In this document: positions 48,043-57,900 of the stretch, in pieces
Layout: every line of letters starts with the position of its first letter
Position numbering within the stretch: position 1 is the stretch's first letter
From: Pirellulaceae bacterium
GTDB taxonomy: Bacteria; Planctomycetota; Planctomycetia; Pirellulales; Pirellulaceae
Assembly (NCBI GenBank): GCA_023382975.1
Contig: JAHDXO010000025.1
Span: forward strand, 62,001-126,000
Reading direction: 5' to 3'
DNA length: 64,000 nucleotides
Made by a program: the position numbers and the translations under genes
The notes under the pieces: generated by a model
What the model was told of the DNA's origin: nothing
The model's database searches: none
What the model saw: the letters and a program-made list of their open reading frames with translations, nothing else

Positions 48043-48107
48043 GGCAGTGCCTGCCGAACCGCGCGAGTGGCTCCGACTGGCAACCTCCGACGCTCGGGGC
48101 GATTGGG

Positions 48108-48746
48108 CTACTCGGTCTTCTCCAACAGTTGCTCAACCAATGGAACGATGTGTTCCGCGTACGTGAATCCGTCTTCGCCGTATTCCTGATCGTCGTTGGT
48201 GAATGTCTTCTTCAGCTCGCCGTCTCGGCCATAGACCAGCACGACCGGAACCGATGCGGCGCCGATGGTCTCGTACAAGGTTTCGTCCGGTGTGCTGCAG
48301 ATGATGTTCGTGAATGTCGCGTTTTGTTGGCGAAGAAAGGCCAGGATTTCTTCGCGAAACGACTCGGGCGGTTCGTCCGCCAGTCCGCTGTAATTCGCCG
48401 CGACCGAAATGCACGCCAGCTCCGTCGGAAACGCTTCCTGGAGTTTCACCAAATGCGGAAACTCGACCGTGCATGGGACACACCAGGTGGACCAGACGTC
48501 CAACACCACGACTTGCCCCCGCAGGCCGGCAACGATCTGCTGTACCTCGGGCCAGCTCTTGATTTGCACAGTCACCGTGTCAGCGGGAGATTCTGGCGAC
48601 GATCGTTCGGCCGGTTGGATTTCGTTGGCCGGTACCGCCCCTTGCGGCGAAGATTCGAGCGAAGTCTCCGATGGTTGGCAGCCTATCGACAAGATCACGA
48701 CGACGATGCCCGCCGCTGAAAAAGCACGCTTCTGGTTCACGGTCAT
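48108..48746 (-). CDS. TlpA-like thioredoxin-fold lipoprotein
   Basis: A 212-residue exported redox protein. A short basic N-terminus and hydrophobic segment end in SIGC (Cys23), a slightly atypical lipobox, so lipidation is likely but not certain. A ~45-residue Ser/Pro/Glu linker follows. The thioredoxin-like domain has the active site WCVPC ('VVVLDVWSTWCVPCTVEFPHL') and a cis-Pro region 'ASVPVVLVYG'. It probably reduces periplasmic disulfides or acts in cytochrome maturation. ATG 48746. It lies 147 bp downstream of the TGA-containing thioredoxin-like gene on the same strand, which may be its redox partner. Confidence 0.85.
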   Translation of the reverse strand: MTVNQKRAFSAAGIVVVILSIGCQPSETSLESSPQGAVPANEIQPAERSSPESPADTVTVQIKSWPEVQQIVAGLRGQVVVLDVWSTWCVPCTVEFPHLVKLQEAFPTELACISVAANYSGLADEPPESFREEILAFLRQQNATFTNIICSTPDETLYETIGAASVPVVLVYGRDGELKKTFTNDDQEYGEDGFTYAEHIVPLVEQLLEKTE

Positions 48747-48892
48747 GGATTCCCCCACAATGCCTTCGTCCACATTCGCAGAAGTTCACGCTTGCGCCCG
48801 TCCGGCAAGCGACCAACGAAAATCGGGAAGCGATTGTGCCTGGTCCACAGATCGCTTCCCGAATTGGTTTGCGCGAGATGCGCGCAGGCTTC

Positions 48893-49456
48893 CTATTCAA
48901 GCACGGCTTTCGCGCCCTCGACGACAGCTTTCACCGCCTGGTCTCCCAAACCGTCCTTTTTCGCGGAGAAGTTGTAAGCCACCTTCTTGCCCTTGTAGAG
49001 CATCACGGTGACCTCCACGTCGTCGCTGATGTTGAACTTCTTGGCATCTCCCGTCACGACGAGTGCCGTGTTCTTGATGCCGTTTTTCTCGGCGAACTCC
49101 GCGATTTTCTCCAGATTCTCGTCCGTTGACTCGCCCGTGAAGTTGATCACGGCAGCCATCTTCTTCTCGGCGTTGTCGGCAACCAACTTGTCAATCGCTT
49201 TGGCCAAACTGGCCAAGTTATCGTCGGCGCTCTTCGCAAATGCGAAAACCACCGGACGACCGCCGAGCCGTCACGTGTAGCACAGTGACTTACCGGCGTC
49301 GACCCCGTCCTCGATGCCACCGCATTTGGTGCCCGAGTAACTTCCAATGCTGCCACCGACGCTGATGCCGCTGGTCGCGTCGTCGGCTGGTACCGAACCG
49401 CACGCGGTCAGAACAACCACCATGGCGGTCGCACTCAATGCTCCCAAGACTCGCAT
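48893..49456 (-). CDS. Thioredoxin-like lipoprotein with in-frame TGA at the second redox position (candidate selenoprotein)
   Basis: A 187-codon frame whose codon 62 is TGA (49271-49273). The first part is a lipoprotein signal ending LTAC (Cys19), a linker, then 'KCGGIEDGVDAGKSLCYT' just before the TGA. After it the frame continues without interruption for 125 codons ('RLGGRPVVFAFAKSADD...') to TAA. Remembered planctomycete homologues have LCYxC followed by R-x-G-x-R-P at this place, so TGA replaces the second Cys of C59-x-x-C62. A hairpin lies downstream of the TGA (outer stem 49261-49266 with 49224-49229, inner stem 49242-49248 with 49231-49237). ATG 49456 has AGGAGG 6 bp upstream. The alternative is a nonsense mutation or base error. 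Confidence 0.6.
49224..49270 (-). promoter_or_regulatory. Candidate SECIS-like hairpin after the in-frame TGA
   Basis: Immediately downstream of the TGA, a 6-bp outer stem (49261-49266 with 49224-49229) encloses a 7-bp inner stem (49242-49248 with 49231-49237, one G-U pair) with a 4-nt AUUU loop about 30 nt from the TGA. Distance and size fit bacterial SECIS elements, but the loop lacks the G expected at its first positions, so the match is incomplete. Confidence 0.35.
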
Positions 49457-49548
49457 GAGTAACCTCCTCATACAAAAAAACCTCCGAATAAAGCGCCGTC
49501 AACGGCAACCAGGACCGTCGCAGCGTCAACAACACGAATCCACGTTTC

Positions 49549-49576
49549 GTTATATGGTATCCGAGAGAACCGACAA
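49549..49576 (-). promoter_or_regulatory. Promoter-like sequence of the thioredoxin-like lipoprotein gene
   Basis: On the minus strand TTGTCG (49576-49571) and TATAAC (49554-49549) are separated by 16 bp and point to the gene starting at 49456, with a leader of about 85 nt. The match was judged by eye only. Confidence 0.4.
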
Positions 49577-49648
49577 GCAATAGTAGTGAAGAGAATTCAC
49601 AACCCCCGGAATGGGTGCGACGGGCGTACGGAAGACGGCACGAGCTTC

Positions 49649-50212
49649 TTACGGTTCTGGCCCAAGTTCCAGTTGATCAGCGATGGCGGACATGGCATCG
49701 ATGACGAACTGAATGTGCTCGTTCAGATCAACCCCCAAGTCTTCGGCGCCGCGGATCATGTCCTCGCGGCTGACCGCGGCGGCGAAGCTTTTCTGTTTCA
49801 TCTTCTTCCGCACGCTGGATGCCGTCAGTCCCCGAATCTTTTCAGGGCGAATGACGGCGACCGCACTGACAAACCCGGCCAATTCGTCGCACGCGTACAA
49901 CGTCTTGTCCAAACGCGAAACGCGCGGGCAATCTGTCAGATAATCCGCATGGGACTTAATCGCGTAGATCACCTCGTGCGAGTAACCGCGTTGGGCAAGA
50001 ATCTCTGCGCCCTTGAGCGGATGATCCGGGGGCGTGGGCCAACGCTCGTAGTCGAAATCGTGCAACAGTCCCACGACGCCCCACAATTCTTCGTCTTCGC
50101 CGAATTTCCGCGCGTACGCCCGCATCGCCGCCTCGACGGCCAGCATGTGCCGTCGCAGACTTTCACATTGCGTGTACTCGCAAACCAGCGCGATCGCATC
50201 TTCGCGATTCAT
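49649..50212 (-). CDS. HD domain-containing hydrolase
   Basis: A 187-residue cytoplasmic protein with a compact HD phosphohydrolase domain. The metal ligands appear as His in 'SLRRHMLAVEAAM', the HD pair in 'GLLHDFDYERWP', and later acidic residues ('ACDELAGFVSAVA'). It resembles small bacterial HD proteins with nucleotide or phosphomonoester substrates. No substrate can be named. ATG 50212 (the frame also has TTG at 50215) has GAGG about 9 bp upstream and starts 4 bp after the stop of the TPR gene, so the two form an operon. Confidence 0.85.
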   Translation of the reverse strand: MNREDAIALVCEYTQCESLRRHMLAVEAAMRAYARKFGEDEELWGVVGLLHDFDYERWPTPPDHPLKGAEILAQRGYSHEVIYAIKSHADYLTDCPRVSRLDKTLYACDELAGFVSAVAVIRPEKIRGLTASSVRKKMKQKSFAAAVSREDMIRGAEDLGVDLNEHIQFVIDAMSAIADQLELGPEP

Positions 50213-50216
50213 CAAC

Positions 50217-51857
50217 CTAAGCCTCGAAGGGGCTGCGCCGCGGTTGCACCGAATCTTCCTTTTCTTCGACGGTCTGGCGTTCCCGCCACGGCTTGTTCTG
50301 TTTGTAGCTCTCCAGTTCGTTCTTCAACTGTTCGTCGGTCTCCTCGTCCTTGGCACCGGCGTCGACGGCTTTCTGAGCCCATTTCCGCGCCGATTCAAAG
50401 TCGCCGATTTCGGCGTAAGCCGACGCGAGGGTGCTGAGGATATGGGCTTTTTCGTATTTCGTCACTTCACACGCTTCCGTGGCCATCTTCAGAGCCCGTT
50501 GACCGTCCCGCAGTTCGTCCTCGGGCGAGGTGGCCAGGACCCAGGCGAAGTTATTCAAGATCCCGTCGTCTTTCGGTGCCTGCTTCAGCAGGATTTCGAA
50601 ATCCGCGATCGCCTCGCTGTGCTTCCCGACGCTCAGCAACGTGTCCGCCCGAGCCCGGCGAGCGTCCTGGTTGTTTTCGTCGTCGGCCAGGATCTTGGTG
50701 AAGATGTCGATCGCTTTGCTGTGCCGATTGTCGCGGATGTAGTAACCGGCCAGTTGCATTTGCCAGCCGACGTTCGCCGGATCGTCTTGCAACAGCAACT
50801 GGATGTCGGCGATGGCGTCAACCAGTCGCCCTTCCTCGGCCGCAATGATGCTGCGAATCAAAATGCCTTGGATTAAACCGGGGCTCAGAAGCATCGCGGT
50901 TTCCACGTCCTTTTTGGCCGCCGCGATGTTCTCGTCGGCCAAATGCACTCGCGCCCGGATCATCAATGCCGCAATATCTTGAGGATTCAGGCGGATCGCC
51001 TGATCCAGATCGGCCAGCGCCGCTTTGGTATCCTCTTTGATCAAGTGCAAGCGGGCTCGCAACGTGTATGCCAACGGCGACTCGGGTTTCATCTGGATGG
51101 CCTCATCCACCTGCTTCGCCGCTTCGTCAAACCGCTCCATGTTGGTCAAGGCTTCGGCCAAAGCCAAGCGGGCGTTCACGTTCTCCTTGTTGTCCTCGAT
51201 CAAACGCTTGAAGTCCGCAATCGCCTTGTCCGCCTCGCCCTGATCCATGTATGTTACCGCACGGCCTTGCCACGCTTCGGTATTCGTCGGGTCCAATTCG
51301 ATCGCACGACCGTAATCCTTCAATTTTGCGTCGCCGTCCTCGCGCAATTGCGCGCGCAACACCAAGGCCGCGGACTGTTTCTTCCCGTCGCCTTCGAAAA
51401 CGTTCACCGCCGCCGAGGCCGCTTTTTCGGCACGGGCCGCTTCCCCGCCCGGCAAACCATGAAGTTTGGCGATCAACAGATGCGCATCGCCCAGCGTCGG
51501 TTCGACCTCGACGGCCCGCTCCAAATCCCGCAAAGCGAACTGACGCAACAAGGGCCAGCGGCGGTCGGGCGGACTCTGCTCAAAGATCGGCTCCGTCAAC
51601 CTACTGGCGTGTTGAAACAGGGTGGAAGACAGCAATTGCTTGGCAAACGCCTGGTTGCCCTCGTCCAACCCCTTCTTGAGCGCTTCCTCACAAAGCTTGG
51701 AGACCTGCTCAAGATCGGCCAAGGTCTGGGCGCGAATTTGCAGCTCGGTTGCCTTGTCCAGCTCCGCTTGCCCCTCGTTTTGAGCAATTGCTGGAGCGGC
51801 GGTTAAGGTGGCTAGAAGGCACACAATCAGCCAGCGGCCTACACGATGAATGTTCAT
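50217..51857 (-). CDS. Exported TPR-repeat protein
   Basis: A 546-residue exported protein with a signal peptide (1-27, ending 'APAIAQ'). The rest is a run of TPR units ('AWQGRAVTYMDQGEADKAIADFKRLIEDN', 'YTLRARLHLIKEDTKAALADLDQAIRLNP', and others), at least ten, with a charged C-terminal tail. TPR solenoids assemble protein complexes; the partner is unknown. ATG 51857, with GGAG about 9 bp upstream. It is followed by the HD gene after a 4-bp gap. The gene faces a divergent 248-bp region before the TonB-dependent receptor. Confidence 0.85.
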   Translation of the reverse strand: MNIHRVGRWLIVCLLATLTAAPAIAQNEGQAELDKATELQIRAQTLADLEQVSKLCEEALKKGLDEGNQAFAKQLLSSTLFQHASRLTEPIFEQSPPDRRWPLLRQFALRDLERAVEVEPTLGDAHLLIAKLHGLPGGEAARAEKAASAAVNVFEGDGKKQSAALVLRAQLREDGDAKLKDYGRAIELDPTNTEAWQGRAVTYMDQGEADKAIADFKRLIEDNKENVNARLALAEALTNMERFDEAAKQVDEAIQMKPESPLAYTLRARLHLIKEDTKAALADLDQAIRLNPQDIAALMIRARVHLADENIAAAKKDVETAMLLSPGLIQGILIRSIIAAEEGRLVDAIADIQLLLQDDPANVGWQMQLAGYYIRDNRHSKAIDIFTKILADDENNQDARRARADTLLSVGKHSEAIADFEILLKQAPKDDGILNNFAWVLATSPEDELRDGQRALKMATEACEVTKYEKAHILSTLASAYAEIGDFESARKWAQKAVDAGAKDEETDEQLKNELESYKQNKPWRERQTVEEKEDSVQPRRSPFEA

Positions 51858-52105
51858 CTCTGTCTTCTCCAAAACGCGGCATGAGCCGCTTCCCAATAGA
51901 TCACAGCCTACTCCGCTCAGGCAGTCTCGCTTCTCCCTAAGCTACTATTCGCCCTTCGTCCATCGGCGGACGAGCCATGCGGTCGTGCGAGCTTTAGGGG
52001 TCATTATGCCGCAAATTCAGCGCCAAGGCTATAAGAAACTGTAGCTGTTGTGACGGATTTGCCGATTGTTCCAACAAGCTAGGTCTATGCGAGGGGGACG
52101 CAGCC

Positions 52106-54607
52106 ATGCATGCAAACAATCAACAATCGGTGTGGATAATCGGCCTGAGCCTGTGCTGGGTTGCGTGGTCCGCAAGCGCCAACGATGCCGCAGAGTCCAA
52201 GCCTGCGGAACAAGCTGTTGTCTTCCAGGTCGAGGATGACTTGGATCTAGATGATCCGGAAATCGGTGACCAGGCCGATCAGGTGGATTTTGAATTCGAG
52301 TTCGCCGATTGGATGATGCAACCGCCGGCGATCGCGCCGGTGAGACCGCCCAGCGAGGAAGCAGGAATCACTGCACCGCGAGCAGCGGCGGAATTTGAGC
52401 AGATCGTGTTCGCTTCCGAGAATCTGCGCCGCAGCCAGATCGCCGACTATCGTGCGCGCAGCGTGTCGCCAGTCGGAACGGAATTGGTGTTCGGTTCGGA
52501 AGGTCGATTCCGCGTAACGACGGACTCGGGCGACCTGTTGGGGAAATCGATGAATGCACCGTCGGTGCGAGTCCAGCGGCGCACCCCGGCCGTGTCGGAG
52601 CCTCGGATCCGCGGCAGCAGAGGTGGCCGTCTGCTGGCGTCGGGTTCATACTGGGCGCCGGCGCGCGACGATCTGGATACCGCGCTCAGCAAGATCGATT
52701 CGCAGACGATCCGCGACATCATCGTGATCAAAGGGCCGTACACGGCATTGCTTGGCCCCGGATTCTACTTCATCGATTTCGAGTTCGCGCCGACTCCGCG
52801 GTCGTGCTGCGGATACGAGTGGTCGGGCAGCAATGCCCTGGAGTACCAGAGCAACGGGCAGCAGTTCTTCGGTCGTCAGACGGTGCAAGGCGGCGGCGAG
52901 AACTACGGATACCGGATCAACTACGGCCATCGAACGGGCAACGACTACGAAACCGGGGACGGCTGGTCACTGCCGACCAGCTACAATTCCCGCTATCTGG
53001 ATGTGGCGTTCGGCTACGACTTCTCGCCCAACAGCCGATTGGAATTCAACTATCTGCGGGTGGACCAGACGGGCGTCGAGTTTCCGGGGATGGTGTTCGA
53101 CATCAACTGGCTCGGCACCGATGGCTACGAATTGCGTTACATCCTGGAAGACCAGCCGGAATTCGACCTGCTGACAATCGACGGCTGGTACAACCGCACA
53201 GAATTCACGGGGGACACAAGCCGCACGGGGAAGAACCGGCAGATTCCGTCGCTGCGATCCGAATTCGGTCTGGGCCCCGACCAGTTCCTCACCACGGACG
53301 TCGATGGGATGTCGGCAGGCTATCGTCTGGCGGTCACCTGGGGCCAACGTGACGATGCCAACTTGACCATCGGCACCGACCTGATCCGCGTGGGCCAGCA
53401 GTTGAACGACATCGTGCCCGAGCATGACGTCGTCTTGCCACTGCCACCGCCGTTTCCCCCGTTGGTCAGTACGTTCCCCGAGCGAAACTATCCCATTCCC
53501 CGGTCGCGCAGCATCGATGTGGGTTTGTTCGTCGAACACGAAAAGCCGCTGGGCGACTCGGTTCAATTCCGCACCGGTGCCCGCGTGGATCTGGTCAATA
53601 CTAACGCGCGAGACGATGTGCCGGGGATGGGAGTCTTGGATAGTGCATTTCCGAATCCCAACTTGATTGAACTTCCGCTCTCGATCCTCAAGGCGTCGCA
53701 ACTCGAAAACAACTTCGTACCGTGGTCCGTCTTCGCAACGGCTGACTACGAGATCAATCCCTGCTGGACCGCGTCCGCCGGAGCGGGGTATGCCATGCGG
53801 ACTCCAACGCTGACCGAACTCTACGCGGCCGGTCCGTTCATCGGCAGCCTGCAGCCCGGATTGACTTTCGTCGAGGGCGATCCGCAATTGGATCCCGAAC
53901 GACTGCTGCAGATCGACATCGGACTGCGCGCCGATCTTGGTGGCACCCGCATGAGTGCCTCCGGATTCTACGCCTGGATCTTCGATTACATCACGTACGA
54001 CGACGTTGGCGCGCAGTATCAACCGCCATTGCCCACGTTCGAACCGGGTGTCGATCTACAGCAGGTTGCCTACGTGAACACGGACCGAGCAACGCTGGTG
54101 GGGTTCGAGTTGGTTGGCGAGCAGGATCTTACGACTTGGCTGACTGGTTTCGGCGTAATGAGCTATGTGGAAGGACGCGATCACACCCGACTGAAACCGT
54201 CCCGCATCGCGAGCATCATTCGGGAAAGAAATGAGCTTGATCCGAATGCACCGCGCAGCTTCAACGGCACGGTGGACAGCGAGCCGTTGCCGGGTATCCC
54301 GCCGCTGGAGGCTCGCGTGGGCCTTCGCGTCAAAGAGCCCTACTGCGAGCGGTGGGCGGTCGAAGTGGAGGCCCGCATCGTCGACAATCAGGAGCGGGTG
54401 GCGGCGACTCTGTTCGAACGGCCCACGCCCGGATTCACGGTCTGGAACGTCCGCGGCTACTGGCGACCCTACGAACGCATGACGCTGTACGGCGGCGTCG
54501 AGAATGTGGGCGACATCTTCTACCGCGAACACTTGGACTACCGGCCCGGTCTAAGCGTCTGGCAACCAGGTATCAGCTTCTACATGATGGCCGAAGTGTC
54601 CTACTGA
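52106..54607 (+). CDS. TonB-dependent receptor-like outer-membrane protein
   Basis: An 833-residue outer-membrane protein. A signal peptide (1-25, '...AWSASAN') is followed by an unusually acidic extension (~26-70). A plug-like domain (~100-225) has 'DTALSKIDSQTIRDIIVIKGPYTALLGPGF', the hallmark of TonB-dependent transporters. The remainder is an amphipathic beta-barrel with alternating aromatics ('FGYDFSPNSRLEFNYLRVDQTG', 'YAWIFDYITYDDVG') and a C-terminal strand 'QPGISFYMMAEVSY' ending in tyrosine rather than phenylalanine. It likely takes up a metal chelate or glycan. ATG 52106 has GAGGGGG upstream. The first 100 residues contain no clear TonB box. Confidence 0.8.
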   Translation: MHANNQQSVWIIGLSLCWVAWSASANDAAESKPAEQAVVFQVEDDLDLDDPEIGDQADQVDFEFEFADWMMQPPAIAPVRPPSEEAGITAPRAAAEFEQIVFASENLRRSQIADYRARSVSPVGTELVFGSEGRFRVTTDSGDLLGKSMNAPSVRVQRRTPAVSEPRIRGSRGGRLLASGSYWAPARDDLDTALSKIDSQTIRDIIVIKGPYTALLGPGFYFIDFEFAPTPRSCCGYEWSGSNALEYQSNGQQFFGRQTVQGGGENYGYRINYGHRTGNDYETGDGWSLPTSYNSRYLDVAFGYDFSPNSRLEFNYLRVDQTGVEFPGMVFDINWLGTDGYELRYILEDQPEFDLLTIDGWYNRTEFTGDTSRTGKNRQIPSLRSEFGLGPDQFLTTDVDGMSAGYRLAVTWGQRDDANLTIGTDLIRVGQQLNDIVPEHDVVLPLPPPFPPLVSTFPERNYPIPRSRSIDVGLFVEHEKPLGDSVQFRTGARVDLVNTNARDDVPGMGVLDSAFPNPNLIELPLSILKASQLENNFVPWSVFATADYEINPCWTASAGAGYAMRTPTLTELYAAGPFIGSLQPGLTFVEGDPQLDPERLLQIDIGLRADLGGTRMSASGFYAWIFDYITYDDVGAQYQPPLPTFEPGVDLQQVAYVNTDRATLVGFELVGEQDLTTWLTGFGVMSYVEGRDHTRLKPSRIASIIRERNELDPNAPRSFNGTVDSEPLPGIPPLEARVGLRVKEPYCERWAVEVEARIVDNQERVAATLFERPTPGFTVWNVRGYWRPYERMTLYGGVENVGDIFYREHLDYRPGLSVWQPGISFYMMAEVSY

Positions 54608-54919
54608 CGCAAAGTGGGTCGCGGGCGTTGAACGCGACTCTTGCAAAGTGGATCGCGGGTGTCGAACGCGACTCCGGCAAAGTGGGTCGCGGGCGCCGAA
54701 CGCGACTCGATAACGACCGGAGTCCCCGCGCTCCATGCCGTAGCACGCAACCACGGCCAAGCGGCCCGCTCGTCGCGGCGGAACCCGCCCTTGCTAGTTA
54801 TCGCACTCGTGCGCAGCGTCGCGGACCACGTACTCGATGGCGTCATGGCTGTGATATATTGACAGGCCCCGTTCGCTGCTGTGGACCGGGGTTTCCGGCT
54901 GGTTTCGGAGTCAGTGGCC
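54608..54919. other. Intergenic stretch (312 bp) with 34-bp repeats, before the kinase gene
   Basis: No gene was recognised. It holds three 34-bp tandem repeats (54609-54710, listed separately) and, closer to the kinase, a TATATT at 54855-54860 without a clear -35 element. The frame open upstream of the kinase start shows no conserved sequence. Confidence 0.5.
54609..54710 (+). repeat. Three 34-bp tandem repeats with internal palindrome
   Basis: Units at 54609-54642, 54643-54676 and 54677-54710 all start GCAAAGTGG and end CGAACGCGACTC or near. Each contains (G/A)TCGCG...CGCGAC, a 6-bp inverted repeat around nine bases, so each unit can form a hairpin. They start 2 bp after the receptor stop. 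They may end or stabilise that transcript, or be a repeated element found elsewhere in the genome. Confidence 0.85.
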
Positions 54920-57900
54920 ATGAATACCGATCAGAATCTGTTGTTCGGCGTACTCGCTTTGCAGTTGGAGTTCATCGATGCCCGGCAGTTCGTCGAGGCG
55001 TGCAGCGTTTGGGCCACCCGCAAAGAGGCTGGTCTGGGCGACGTGTTGCTCGAACGAGGCTGGATCGATGCCAAAGCCAAACAACAAGTCAAGGAACTGC
55101 TGGACCGGAAACTCCGCAAGCATCGCGGTGAAGCTCGAACGGTGCTCGGAACTCTGGCCGACGCCGGTTTGCGAAACCTGCTGCATCAGGTGGAGGATCG
55201 CGACGTCGACGAGACGCTCTCGTTGTTGGCCCCGGCGCCCGGCTACCTTCGCGTATCCGACGAAATCATCGCCGTGGGCGAGGAGCGGTCGCATTACACG
55301 CTCTCGCGGATGCACGACCAAGGCGGCCTGGGACGCGTCTGGATCGCCCACGACAAGCGTCTCCATCGCGAAGTGGCCCTGAAGGAGATGCGTCCCGACG
55401 TCATCGACAACATGCAATCGCGACAGCGTTTTGTTCGCGAAGCGAAAATTGCCAGCCAACTGCAACACCCCAACATCGTTCCGGTCTACGAGTTGGGATA
55501 CGACCCGAAGACTCGCTTGCCATTCTACTCCATGCGGTTCATCAAAGGGCAGGAATTGGCCAAGGCGATCGAGGAGTACCATCGCCTGCGTTCGTTGGGA
55601 AAAGCTGGGCATCTGGAGTTGTGTCGTCTGCTGAACGCGTTTGTCAGTGTTTGCCATGCCGTCGGTTATGCTCACAGCCGGGGAGTCATCCATCGAGATC
55701 TGAAGCCTTCGAACGTCATGCTTGGCGGCTTTGGCGAGGTCGTCCTCCTCGATTGGGGACTCGCCAAAGCGTTGGGTGAGCCCGAGCAGAAAGATGACGA
55801 AGCAAACCAGGATCAACCCGATAAATCCTCGCTGTCGCTGAGCGAAGCCGGAAGAAGTGAATTGACTCGCGATGGCCAAGCCATTGGAACTCCGGCCTAC
55901 ATGGCGCCGGAACAAGCCAGGGGCGAGCGGGAAACCATCGACACTCGTACGGACATCTACGGTCTGGGGGCGATTCTGTTCCGCATCCTCACGGGCCAAC
56001 GCCCTCATCGCGGGCGAAAGACGGAAGAGATCTTAGCCAACATCACCGAGGGGCCCACTCCCGAACCGCGACTTGCCGACCCCAACATCTCCCCGGCGTT
56101 GAATGCCATCTGCTTGAAGGCCATGGACAAAGCGCAGGTCGACCGTTATCAGACCGCTGCCGAATTGGCCGACGATGTCCAGCGTTGGCTGGCCGACGAA
56201 CCGGTCTCGGTTTACGCCGATCCGTGGACGGAACGTGCTGCCCGCTGGTGCAGAAAACATCGCGCATTCACTCGAGCGGCCGCAGCCACCTTGATCGCAG
56301 TGTCGCTGGTCGCTACGATCGCCGCGGTCCTTGTCGACCAGGCTCGCCGTGCTGAGGCTGCGGCCAAGGACGAGGCCGTTTTGCGGCTGGGACAAGCGGT
56401 CCAAACGGTAGACGAAATGCTGACCGGTGTGAATCTCGCGTTGCGGGATCAGCCGGCATCCCAACCCTTGCGCCGCAGGCTGCTGCAACTGGCCGTCGAA
56501 CGTTACGAGAGCTTTGTCTCGTTGCACGCCGACGATACTGATTTGCGCATCGAGCACGGCCGGACCTACCTGCGGATGGGCGACGTATTCCTCAGCGTGG
56601 ACGATACGAACCGGGCTCTGGATGCCTATCAGAAAGCCGGTCGCATCTTGACCTCGCCGACGCTTCAGCCGCAGAAGCCCGCCGAACTGCACTTCGCTCT
56701 AGCCGCCTATCACAGAAAGCTGGGCGAGTTGTCGACGGAACTGGGCCGCCGCGACAACGCGCTGAAACAGTTCGACCTAGCCCGACAGCAGTTGCAGAAG
56801 CTCCCGGACTCGGTGCCGCGCACGCTTCAACTGGCCGAACTCGACGTGAGTGTCGCGGATGCGCAGCAGCGACTGGGAGACCTTGACGTGGCCGCCAAAA
56901 TGCTGGCCGACACCGCGGACGCACTGCAAGTGTCGCTCAAGATCGCCGCCGATGACCCGGGACTGGTTGCCGAACTGGCGCGAGTCCGCAGCGTCTGGGG
57001 CAGCGTACTGGTCCGGCAGGGCCAAAGCGACGTCGCAGCACAGGTGCTCGCTCAAGCCGCAGACGGATACGGACAACTGCTGGAAATCCACCCTGACAAC
57101 CGATCGTATGTCGAGGGCAGGGCATTTGCGGAATTGAACCGGGCGCAGGCACTCGCCTTGCTGGGCGAACCGGCGAACGAATTCGAGGCGTACCAGTCCG
57201 CAGTCGACGATTTCGAAGCCGTGCTCGATTCGCTCACCGACATCCCCTATCTCCGCGAGAACCTGGCGATCGCCCACTGCGGCCTGGGCAGCTTGGCAAA
57301 CCGTAACTGTCAGAACAGCCAGTCCGTGCGCTGGGTCGATGCAAGCCTAGCCGAATTCGGTCGATTAACGAGCAGAAAGCCTGTGCCGCCTCGTCGTTAC
57401 GAAGGACTCGCTCATGCTGGATCGGTCTTGGGCGCCGTCCTGGCGGATCTGGGCAACGTCGATCAGGCTCGCCAGAACCTCGATTCGGCGATCAGTTTAC
57501 TGGTCCACACCTTGATGCCGGGAACCGACGACGGTTGCCGCTATCACCGGGACACGGCCATCGCCAGCACTTGCCTGGGGCGAGTCTATCAACAACAGGG
57601 AAAGATCGATGAGGCGAGATCGGAATTCGAAATCGCGATCCGATTGCTGACCGAGGCATTGAATGACGACCCGGAAGAGGTTTACGCGCGCGACGCGCTG
57701 GCCGCGGCCATCGAGTGTCTGGGCGATCTGCTGTGGGATCAGCACGACCGGCGAGCCGCGTTGGAGCAGTACCGAAAAGCGTTCGAATTCCGCAATGACG
57801 GACTGCTGCCCCAATTGCCCGTGTTTCAGTTCCGCAAAGCCGCCTTGTTACTGAAGTTCGAAGACGACGCGGACACCAAGGCCGCCATCGAGATCGTCGG

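Noticed and set aside
49271-49471. Separate short lipoprotein gene ending at TGA plus an independent downstream gene starting at GTG 49252
   Set aside because: The two pieces are in the same frame, 6 codons apart, and together match one thioredoxin-like family; the second piece lacks a ribosome binding site.
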